Positions 53,354 to 60,356 of a stretch of 64,000 nt of DNA are shown in pieces. The translations under genes and the position numbers were made by a program. Where the stretch lies: NCBI GenBank assembly GCA_000972765.1, contig CP011265.1:3469001-3533000 (forward strand), written 5' to 3'. The first letter of the stretch is position 1. Each line of letters starts with the position of its first letter. Source of the DNA: Verrucomicrobia bacterium IMCC26134 (GTDB lineage Bacteria > Verrucomicrobiota > Verrucomicrobiia > Opitutales > Opitutaceae). The notes beneath the pieces are model-generated. The model was not told the DNA's origin, ran no database searches, and saw only the letters and a list, made by a program, of their open reading frames with translations.

Positions 53354-54661
53354 ATGGTCAGAGGTAAAACTGAAGCGAAGTCCGTCCCTGTTCTGCTGAT
53401 CGCCGCCGACCAACTTATTCTCCCTGCCTGGCGAACGGTGCGGGTTCACCTCGCCGAGGCCGGGCGGTTCTTCGTCGTATTGTTACCCGCCGGCTCGCCC
53501 ACCGCCCATATCGTCGCCGCCTTGCGTGAGGGTGCCTACGACGCCCTTACGGAGGACGAACCACCCGAACGCTGGACGGTTACCCTGGACGCCGCGGCAG
53601 CCGCGGAATCACTCTGGGCACGGCTTTTTGGCGGCGCGGTGACAACCATGCGCGACGGTCTTGTGGGACGCTCCGCCACTTTGCAGCAATTACGCGAGTT
53701 GATAGCCCGAATCGGCCCCACATCCGCATCCGTGCTCATACTTGGTGAATCCGGCACCGGCAAGGAACGGGTCGCCGAAGCGCTCCATAAAGCCCGCGAC
53801 GAAGGCAAGGGGCCCTTCGTTGCGATCAACTGCACCGCCCTGCCGCGCGAACTACTGGAAGGGGAACTCTTCGGCGCAACCAAAGGCGCTTACACCGGAG
53901 CGCTTGCCGACCGCCCCGGCCTCGTCGAACAGGCGGATGGCGGCACGCTTTTTCTGGATGAGCTCGGCGACCTCGACCCGGCCCTCCAACCCAAGTTACT
54001 GCGCTTTCTGGAAACCCGCCGCGCCCGCCGCCTCGGCGGCAAGTCGGAATACTCCGTCGACGTGCGTATCCTGGCCGCCACCAATGCCGACCTGCGCGCG
54101 CAGGTCGCCGCCGGACGTTTCCGCGAGGACCTTTACTACCGCTTGGCAGATTTCACCATCGAGCTGCCGCCTCTGCGCGAACGCCGCGAAGACATCCCGC
54201 TGCTCTGCCGCCACTTCCTCGGAGCCGCTGCCGAGCGACACGGCAAACTCGTCACCAGTATGGAACCCGCATTGGTCGAGCGCCTCCAATCCTGGTCTTG
54301 GCCGGGCAACATCCGCGAACTACGCAGCACGATCGAGCGCCTCGTCATCCTCGCCAGCAGCCCTGTCCTTCGCGAAGGCGCATGGTCACCTCCCTCATCC
54401 GGCGGGCCCGCGCCCACCCCTCCGTCGGGCGCCAGCTCCGTCGTGGAAACCAGTGCATCCGGCTACGCCATACATGCCAACGAAACCGTAAACGCCGTGC
54501 CTCTCAACAAACGCCAGCGAAGGGAACTCGCTTTCCGCCTGCTGGCCGAGAGTGGCGGCGATCAGACTTGGGTCGCAGCCAGGCTCGGCATTCACCCGAC
54601 CACTCTTTACCGCTGGTGCCAGCAAAAGCCGGCAACGAATACGCCGCCCGCCGTCTTGTGA
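53354..54661 (+). CDS. Sigma54-type AAA+ transcriptional activator, Fis family
   Basis: 435 residues from ATG 53354. The frame is open back to 53180, with ATGs at 53195, 53207 and 53324. I prefer 53354 because a receiver-like N-terminal domain begins right after it (VPVLLIAADQLILPAWRTVRVHL), but it has lost the usual phosphoacceptor pattern. Central AAA+ domain: Walker A LILGESGTGKERVAE, GELFGATKGAYTGA (the sigma54-contact loop reads GAYTGA instead of GAFTGA), Walker B GGTLFLDELGDLD, RFREDLYYRLADFTIELPPLRERREDIPLLC and WPGNIRELRSTIERLV. A Fis-type helix-turn-helix (QTWVAARLGIHPTTLYRWCQQ) ends the protein. Activates RNA polymerase carrying sigma54; targets unknown. Inverted repeats lie on both sides of the gene. 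Confidence 0.88.
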   Translation: MVRGKTEAKSVPVLLIAADQLILPAWRTVRVHLAEAGRFFVVLLPAGSPTAHIVAALREGAYDALTEDEPPERWTVTLDAAAAAESLWARLFGGAVTTMRDGLVGRSATLQQLRELIARIGPTSASVLILGESGTGKERVAEALHKARDEGKGPFVAINCTALPRELLEGELFGATKGAYTGALADRPGLVEQADGGTLFLDELGDLDPALQPKLLRFLETRRARRLGGKSEYSVDVRILAATNADLRAQVAAGRFREDLYYRLADFTIELPPLRERREDIPLLCRHFLGAAAERHGKLVTSMEPALVERLQSWSWPGNIRELRSTIERLVILASSPVLREGAWSPPSSGGPAPTPPSGASSVVETSASGYAIHANETVNAVPLNKRQRRELAFRLLAESGGDQTWVAARLGIHPTTLYRWCQQKPATNTPPAVL

Positions 54662-54677
54662 CCGCTCATTATAAAAA

Positions 54678-54700
54678 ATTTTACGCATTTGCCGTAAAAT
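54678..54700. repeat. 8-bp inverted repeat after the activator gene
   Basis: ATTTTACG and CGTAAAAT with a 7-nt spacer (CATTTGC), just downstream of the activator stop and 130 bp before the glycosyltransferase-STAS gene. The spacer length equals that of the 53189-53225 repeat. It may be an operator; the A/T-rich arms make a poor terminator. Confidence 0.45.
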
Positions 54701-54829
54701 GCTCTTTATGAATAACCAAAGCCGTCAAGACCGACACCCGATGCCTTGCTCTACCCTATTCACAACCAGCTAATTTTGAACCCTGCGGATGTCCCGGCCG
54801 AAACCTACTCCACGCTCTTCTTCTCTCTC

Positions 54830-56278
54830 ATGCCTAAACTAGATTCCACCCGCTCCGCAGTGATCCTCGGCGTGCCGTTCCACGACGTCACGCTGAACGA
54901 AACCATTGCCCGCCTCGCGTCTGTGATCGAGCATCGCGATCCGGTCTACTGGGCCACCGCCAACCTCGATTTCGCTTATCAGGCCAGCGTGGATGTCGAG
55001 CTGCAACGCATCCTCGTCGAATCCGATCTCGTGCTTTGCGATGGCAAGCCGCTCGTATGGGCCTCGCGCATGATCGGAGCTCCGTTGCGCGAGCCTGTCG
55101 CCAGTTCGGACCTGATGCCCCGCATCGCCCAGGAGGCTGCAGCGCGCGGCTGGAAAGTATTCCTCCTAGGCGGCGGCCAAGATGCCCTAGCCGCCGCGCT
55201 CATCAAACTGCGCGCCCGCTACTCCAACCTCCAAGTCGATGGATACTCTTCCCCCTACGCGCAGTTGCTCGAGATTGATTTTGAAAACATCTCCACGCGC
55301 ATCGCCGCCGCCAAGCCCGACATCCTGCTCGTCGCCTTCGGCTGCCCGAAACAGGAGAAGTGGATCTACATAAACCACCGACGCCTGGGAGTGCCCATGT
55401 GCGTCGGCATTGGCGCCACGGTGGACCTCCTCGGCGGAAAGTTTCGCCAAGCACCCCGCTGGATGAAGATCGTGGGCGCTGAATGGCTTTTCCGACTCAG
55501 GCAGGAACCGCGCCGGCTTTTCAACCGTTACCTGATCGACCTGCTGTTTTTCGTCCGCGCCCTGCGCGCTCAGCGCCGGGCCTTGTCCCCCAACACACCA
55601 GCCCCCTCCACCTCCGAAGCGGTGGTATCCGCCGCTCCGGTTCTGAACACCGATATTCGCACCATAGTCTGGCGCGGAAGGATAGACACCGCCGCAATCT
55701 CCTCCGGTCAGGTGCCAGCCCCGGCCGCCGACCTACCTCCGGGAGGTGTCGTTGCACTCGATTTATCAGACGTCACCTTCATAGACAGCACGGGGCTAGG
55801 CTTTCTCCTGTCCGGCTACCGGCGCTCCATCGCCTCCGGAGGCGGCCTGGTCCTCGTTCGTCCTTCTTCGGCCGTCACGGGCCTCGTCGCAGCAATGAAA
55901 CTCGACCGTATCCTCCCCGTCGTAGAAGAGGCCGCCCGTGCCCGCGCCGCCCTCGGCCTCACCGCGCCGGCGCGCACGAACACCGCCGCCGCGGAAGATC
56001 TGGTGCTTTCCATTCAGGGCGAGCTCACCGCGACGCGCGTCCCCGGACTTTCCCGCTGGATCGAACAAGCCTGGTCCGCCCGCACCGACGCCACCCGTCT
56101 GGTGCTCGACCTCTCCGCCGTGCGTTTCATGGATAGCAGCGGCCTCGGGCTGCTCATCCAGTCTCACCGCCTCGCCGCGGCCCGCTCCGGCAGTAAACTC
56201 GTGCTGCGCCAACCATCCGAAAACGTTCGTAATGTCCTCCGTCTTGCCAAGGTCGATGGCGTGCTTAACATCGAGTGA
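54830..56278 (+). CDS. WecG/TagA/CpsF-type glycosyltransferase fused to two STAS domains
   Basis: 482 residues from ATG 54830, which begins the conserved part; the frame is open to 54746. Residues 10-245 form a complete GT26 glycosyltransferase: ILGVPFHDVTLNETIARL, TANLDFAYQ, ESDLVLCDGKPLVWASRMIG, KVFLLGGGQDA, PDILLVAFGCPKQEKWIYINHR and CVGIGATVDLLGGKFRQAPRWMKIVGAEWLFRLRQEPRRLFNRYL. GT26 enzymes add ManNAc, ManNAcA or glucose to lipid-linked intermediates of surface polymers at the inner membrane. The C-terminal part holds two STAS (anti-sigma-antagonist) domains with intact phospho-sites: DST at Ser320 and DSS at Ser436. Glycosyltransferase-STAS-STAS is an unusual arrangement and implies that partner switching acts on the enzyme itself. 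A lone STAS gene and a HATPase-PP2C gene follow. Confidence 0.9.
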   Translation: MPKLDSTRSAVILGVPFHDVTLNETIARLASVIEHRDPVYWATANLDFAYQASVDVELQRILVESDLVLCDGKPLVWASRMIGAPLREPVASSDLMPRIAQEAAARGWKVFLLGGGQDALAAALIKLRARYSNLQVDGYSSPYAQLLEIDFENISTRIAAAKPDILLVAFGCPKQEKWIYINHRRLGVPMCVGIGATVDLLGGKFRQAPRWMKIVGAEWLFRLRQEPRRLFNRYLIDLLFFVRALRAQRRALSPNTPAPSTSEAVVSAAPVLNTDIRTIVWRGRIDTAAISSGQVPAPAADLPPGGVVALDLSDVTFIDSTGLGFLLSGYRRSIASGGGLVLVRPSSAVTGLVAAMKLDRILPVVEEAARARAALGLTAPARTNTAAAEDLVLSIQGELTATRVPGLSRWIEQAWSARTDATRLVLDLSAVRFMDSSGLGLLIQSHRLAAARSGSKLVLRQPSENVRNVLRLAKVDGVLNIE

Positions 56279-56360
56279 GCCTATCGCCTCCCAAACCAAG
56301 CTTCACGTCCCCCTGAACACCATCGGCGACCAGAGCGGCCTCCGCCCTCGCCCATGGCGT

Positions 56361-56675
56361 TTAATTTCCTAGTTCGAAAACATTATGCAGCCGCAAAAGC
56401 TCGATCACGGCGAGCACAGCGGGCTTGACGTTGATAAGGCGCGTAACTCCGACTCCTGGTGGTAATTTACGATAGACGCTGAGCAGCGCCCCGATACCCG
56501 AGCTATCCACGAAATCAACCGCACCGAGATCGATCTCAACCCGTTCGATTCCTACGACCCAGGCGGCCGAAACATCCGCCTTGAAAGAGCGCGCGATCGC
56601 CGCGTCCAGACGCGACACGAGAACTTTTACCCCCAGCTTACCGGTCATCACTGTTGTCTGCAAAACAAGGCTCAT
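56361..56675 (-). CDS. STAS-domain anti-sigma factor antagonist
   Basis: 104 residues, a single STAS domain of SpoIIAA/RsbV type: VEIDLGAVDFVDSSGIGALLSVYRKL. The phosphorylatable serine is Ser58 in DSSG, the same number as in Bacillus SpoIIAA. When unphosphorylated such proteins bind their HATPase kinase partner and release its target. It points against the neighbouring genes but lies between the glycosyltransferase-STAS gene and the HATPase-PP2C gene, its likely partner. Cytoplasmic. Confidence 0.93.
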   Translation of the reverse strand: MSLVLQTTVMTGKLGVKVLVSRLDAAIARSFKADVSAAWVVGIERVEIDLGAVDFVDSSGIGALLSVYRKLPPGVGVTRLINVKPAVLAVIELLRLHNVFELGN

Positions 56676-56779
56676 ATGGGTCAGCTAATCCTGCTCAAAA
56701 ACAAATTGCGAATCACTTTTTTCATGGATGCGATTTGTCCGGTTGTAAACGTTCATAAGAGCCTTAGCGTCAACCAACC

Positions 56780-57040
56780 ATGTTGCGCCAGCTCTACGTG
56801 CACGACTCTTTCGGAAGCCAGGCGGGCGCCGAGGCGAACCTCCTGATTACCGCGACCGAACTCAAAACGCGCGGTGCCAGCGTAGGTCTCTGGTCGCCTC
56901 CTGCCCCAGATGCCGCAGTCAACCAGTCGCTGATAGCACAACGGCTCACCCACGCCTTTAACCCAGCCTCCCTGCCTGCGGCCGGGCGCACCGTGGCTTC
57001 ATCTCTCATAAAGCTGTTTTTACTCCAAACTGCACCATGA
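56780..57040 (+). pseudogene. N-terminal fragment of a group 4 glycosyltransferase
   Basis: 86 codons. The first 35 residues (LRQLYVHDSFGSQAGAEANLLITATELKTRGASVGLW) match the start of GT4-type glycosyltransferases: the Gly-rich loop and the helix of the N-terminal Rossmann domain. After that the pattern is lost, and the protein ends long before a catalytic domain. The stop overlaps the start of the HATPase-PP2C gene (ATGA), so it may still be translated and drive coupled expression. I read it as a decayed or truncated gene left by a deletion; a functional short leader peptide is possible. Confidence 0.6.
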
Positions 57041-58746
57041 ACGATCTCGAGGAATCACTGGTGCTCACCCTGCAGGCGCGCCTCTCCAGCGTCCACCCGG
57101 CAGTAAACCGCTTGCTCGCCTGGTCGCGTATCCAAGGCCTGCCAGAAGATACCCTCGCACGGATAGAGCTCCCCCTCGTCGAGGCCGTTAACAACGCCAT
57201 CGAGCACGGATGCGCCGGCCTCACCTCCGCCGTCGTGCGCATATCCTCGCAAATCGACGCAGAGGGCTTGTTAGTCTCCGTGCGTGACCCGGGATGCTTC
57301 GCGCCAACCGCCAATTGGACTTTCCTGCCCAAAGACCCGATTGCAGAGGATGGCCGCGGTGGCTTTATCATCAATTCCAGCACCGACGGATGGGAGCACC
57401 AGAACGACCCCTCCGGGCACACCCTGCGCCTTCGCTGGCAAACCCGCGCAGCAGCCGGACACGGACTCGAAGCCGCCGCCAAACTGGAAACAACGATCGA
57501 CCGCCTGACCGAGGATCTGGCCAACAGCTTCGAGACCCTGCTGGGGCTTTCGCACTTCGCTGGCCTGCTCGCCACCAGCGCCAACTTTGACCAGCTTCTT
57601 AGCAAGGTCCAAGATCGTCTCTGCACGATGCTGGGTTACAACCAGCTGCTCGTCCGTTTCATCGAGGGCGACAGGCTTGTGCTCCATGCCGTCGGTCCGG
57701 TGACAAAGATACCCTCGAGCCTTCCCCTGGATCGCGCCTGCGCCGAATGTGAATGCGCCCGCCGCCGCCGCCCCTTGGTCGGCAACCGCTCCTCTCTCGC
57801 CGCCGATGATCCACTCGCCGCCGTGGCCGAACATCTCTGCGTGCTCACCGTCGAGTTCGGCGGAAAATCCTTGGGCTCCATCACGGTCTTGCGCGGAGCC
57901 AGCTCACCCGCGTTCTCCGCCGGCGAGGTCGAACTACTCCAGGCCGTCGCCGACTTCGTGGGCATCGCCAAGGCCACCGACACCCTTTGGAAAGAACGGG
58001 ACCAGCAGCTTCGCCTCGAGCAGGAGATTCAGGTCGCGGCCGGCATCCAGCGCTCCCTTCTGCCAGCGAGTTTTCCAACCCACACGCGCTGGTGGGTCCA
58101 CGGCGAATGCCGTCCCGCCCGCGAGGTCGGCGGCGACTACTTCGACGTCGTCTCGCTGCCCGATGGCAGCCTCCTCCTCCTTATCGCTGACGTCATGGGC
58201 AAGGGCGTGCCCGCCGCGCTCCTGGCCGCCATGCTGCGCAGCTCACTCCGCGCCCTCGCCGCCGTCGAATCATCCCCCGCACTCATCCTCACCGGCATCA
58301 ACCGGCAGCTTTTCGCCGACCTCGAAAATCTGGGTATGTTCATCACCGCCGTTCTCGCCGTCCTGCCCGCCGATCCGAAAACTTCACCTCATTTCGTCAA
58401 CGCCGGCCATTGCCCGCCCGCCATCCTCAAACCCGACGGCTCCATCGTAGAGCCTTCCGGCGGCGAAGTCCCGCTCGGCATCCTGCCCGACACCGTTTAT
58501 AATCCTCACGATCTGCCGCTAGCGAGCGGCGACCGCCTTTTCCTCTACACCGACGGCTGCTACGAAATACCCGGTGACGACGGTGAATTTCTCGGCGATA
58601 AACGCTTCGTTCGCTTCGCCTCTTCCCTGCTCCATCTCGCTCCGTCCGACATGGTCGCCGCTTTGCTCGACCCCGCCACCTTGGCACTCAACCCTGCCAC
58701 GATCGCCGACGACCGCACTCTTCTTGTCGCCAACCTAAGCCCATGA
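57037..58746 (+). CDS. HATPase-GAF-PP2C (RsbW/RsbU-like) signalling protein
   Basis: 569 residues, three domains. Residues 1-135: HATPase_c anti-sigma kinase of RsbW type with N-box EAVNNAIEHG (Glu49, Asn52/53), the VRDPGCF Asp-Gly loop and DGRGGF with GHTLRLRW. Residues about 160-310: GAF sensor (LLSKVQDRLCTMLGYNQLLVRFIEGD), followed by a short helix (LRLEQEIQVAAGIQRSLLP). Residues about 330-565: SpoIIE/RsbU PP2C phosphatase with metal ligands Asp367 (GGDYFD), Asp385 (ADVMGKG), Asp506 (YTDG) and Asp559 (DDRT). So one chain holds both the kinase that would phosphorylate STAS proteins and the phosphatase that would reverse it. Its start overlaps the glycosyltransferase fragment; its stop overlaps the response regulator. 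Confidence 0.93.
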   Translation: MNDLEESLVLTLQARLSSVHPAVNRLLAWSRIQGLPEDTLARIELPLVEAVNNAIEHGCAGLTSAVVRISSQIDAEGLLVSVRDPGCFAPTANWTFLPKDPIAEDGRGGFIINSSTDGWEHQNDPSGHTLRLRWQTRAAAGHGLEAAAKLETTIDRLTEDLANSFETLLGLSHFAGLLATSANFDQLLSKVQDRLCTMLGYNQLLVRFIEGDRLVLHAVGPVTKIPSSLPLDRACAECECARRRRPLVGNRSSLAADDPLAAVAEHLCVLTVEFGGKSLGSITVLRGASSPAFSAGEVELLQAVADFVGIAKATDTLWKERDQQLRLEQEIQVAAGIQRSLLPASFPTHTRWWVHGECRPAREVGGDYFDVVSLPDGSLLLLIADVMGKGVPAALLAAMLRSSLRALAAVESSPALILTGINRQLFADLENLGMFITAVLAVLPADPKTSPHFVNAGHCPPAILKPDGSIVEPSGGEVPLGILPDTVYNPHDLPLASGDRLFLYTDGCYEIPGDDGEFLGDKRFVRFASSLLHLAPSDMVAALLDPATLALNPATIADDRTLLVANLSP

Positions 58747-59129
58747 CAACGCGCACCATTCTCATAGTCGACGACGAGCCACATATGCTGCGCCTCGTGG
58801 CCTACGCGCTCAAATCCGTCAACGCCACCCTGCTCACCGCCAACAGCGGCCTCGACGCCCTCCAGATAATCCGCACGCAGCCCGTGGATCTCGCACTCTT
58901 CGACGTCCACATGAAGGATATTGACGGCCTCACCGCACTTAAGGAACTCCGCGCCGACCCCTCCCACCAAAACCTCCCCGTCATACTGCTCACCGGCGCC
59001 GGCGAGACCCACGTCGAGGAGCAGGGCCGCGCCCTCGGTGTGTATGCTTTTTTCCGCAAACCCTTCAGCCCCGCCCAACTCGCCGCCCGCGTGCGCGAGC
59101 TCCTCCCGCCCGCCAGCCCCGCCGCGTGA
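58743..59129 (+). CDS. Response regulator, receiver domain only
   Basis: 128 residues. CheY-like: ILIVDDEPH (acidic pair at residues 10-11), phosphoacceptor Asp54 in LALFDVHMKDIDG, Thr in ILLTGAGE, and Lys in FFRKPFSPAQL. No output domain. Overlaps the upstream HATPase-PP2C stop by four bases (ATGA) and is itself overlapped by the uridine kinase fragment. It probably modulates the phosphatase or a partner through protein contact, as in other two-component-linked partner-switching modules. Confidence 0.94.
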   Translation: MTTRTILIVDDEPHMLRLVAYALKSVNATLLTANSGLDALQIIRTQPVDLALFDVHMKDIDGLTALKELRADPSHQNLPVILLTGAGETHVEEQGRALGVYAFFRKPFSPAQLAARVRELLPPASPAA

Positions 59130-59218
59130 CATCCGCCACTCTCACTCCGCTCGTTATCGGCATCGCCGGTGGCACCGCCTCCGGTAAAACCTGGCCCGCC
59201 CGTCACCGGCCGGACTAA
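59126..59218 (+). pseudogene. Truncated uridine kinase (P-loop fragment)
   Basis: Starts at a GTG overlapping the response regulator stop and runs 30 codons. The segment LVIGIAGGTASGKT is the N-terminal P-loop of uridine/cytidine kinases, including the characteristic GIAGG start. After GKT the sequence changes to WPARHRPD and stops. Too short to fold or act, so it looks like the remnant of udk cut by a deletion next to dusB. The region is too short for ordinary gene calling. Confidence 0.6.
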
Positions 59219-59230
59219 TCTCACTTTCCT

Positions 59231-60340
59231 ATGCGCCTCGGGCCGCTCACCCTTTCCTCCAACTTGTTTTTGTCTCCGCTTGCGGGATACACAAATCTGC
59301 CCATGCGGCTGACCGTGCGCGAGCTGGGCGGACTCGGGCTGGCCACCACCGACCTCGTCAACGCCCGCTCGCTCCTGGAGCGCAACCGGGGCGCCCTGCG
59401 CCTCGTCGCCACCTCGCCCGAGGACAGACCCTGGTCCATCCAGCTCTTCGGGGCCGTGCCGGAGGAAATGCGCGACGCCGCCATCCTGTGCCAAGAGCTC
59501 GGCGCCCAGTCCATCGACATTAACATGGGCTGCCCCGTCAAAAAAGTGGTCAAGATCGGCGGCGGCTCCGCCATGATGACCGAGCTCGCCAAGACCACCG
59601 CCCTCGTGCGTGGCATGGTCGAGGCCGTGAAAATCCCCGTCACCGCCAAGATGCGCCTCGGCTGGGACGACCAGAACCTCACCGCGCCCGATCTCGCCGC
59701 CGCGCTGGAGGACGCAGGCGTCGCAGCCGTTTTTGTCCACGGCCGCACCCGGGCACAGGGCTTCGCCGGCCAGGTAAACCTCGCCGGCATCCGCGCCGTG
59801 GTGCAGGCCGTGAAGACCATCCCCGTCATAGGCAACGGCGATGTGACCACACCCGAGGCGGCCCGCCACATGATCGCCGAAACCGGCTGCACCGGCGTGA
59901 GCGTGGGACGCGGCGCGTTCTACGATCCGTGGATTTTCAAGCGCACCGACCACCTGCTGCGCACCGGTGAGCTCCTGCCTGAACCGACCCTCGAGGAACG
60001 TGTCCGTGTCATGCGACGGCACTTTGAACGCTATATCGAGTTCTACGGCGAGCACGACGGCGCGCGCCATTTTCGTCGCGTCGCGCCGTGGTATGCGCGC
60101 CGCTTCGGACCGGCCAAACCCTTTAAACACGCCATCCTCGGCATGGGTTCACGGGAGGATTTTGAACGCGCGCTCACTGAGTTTTTTGCCTGGCGCGCCC
60201 GTTTTTGCGACGAGCGGGGCGATTTGCTTCCCAAGTTTCAGCCCGAACCGCTGGTCGCCTCTTTCATGCGCGATGCGGACGACCCGGTCTTCACCCGTGA
60301 CGCCATCCCCGTGCCAAAAGGTCCGGTGGAAAACTGGTGA
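59231..60340 (+). CDS. dusB: tRNA-dihydrouridine synthase
   Basis: 369 residues. FMN-dependent reduction of uridine to dihydrouridine in tRNA. Motifs: FLSPLAGYTNLPMRLTVRELGG, QLFGAVPEEMRDAA, SIDINMGCPVKKVVKIGGGSAMM with the catalytic Cys, VTAKMRLGWDD, VFVHGRTRAQGFAG, PVIGNGDVTTPEAARHMI and GVSVGRGAFYDPWIF. The last 100 residues form the helical RNA-binding domain (RHFRRVAPWYARRFGPAKPF). The DusB subfamily is the best match; DusA or DusC are less likely. Twelve bases follow the uridine kinase fragment. Convergent with the gene at 60357. Confidence 0.92.
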   Translation: MRLGPLTLSSNLFLSPLAGYTNLPMRLTVRELGGLGLATTDLVNARSLLERNRGALRLVATSPEDRPWSIQLFGAVPEEMRDAAILCQELGAQSIDINMGCPVKKVVKIGGGSAMMTELAKTTALVRGMVEAVKIPVTAKMRLGWDDQNLTAPDLAAALEDAGVAAVFVHGRTRAQGFAGQVNLAGIRAVVQAVKTIPVIGNGDVTTPEAARHMIAETGCTGVSVGRGAFYDPWIFKRTDHLLRTGELLPEPTLEERVRVMRRHFERYIEFYGEHDGARHFRRVAPWYARRFGPAKPFKHAILGMGSREDFERALTEFFAWRARFCDERGDLLPKFQPEPLVASFMRDADDPVFTRDAIPVPKGPVENW

Positions 60341-60356
60341 GCCGAGCGTTAAACTC

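Noticed and set aside
58802-60130. Minus-strand open frame of about 442 codons
   Set aside because: Covers dusB and the response regulator in antisense; both have full family motifs.
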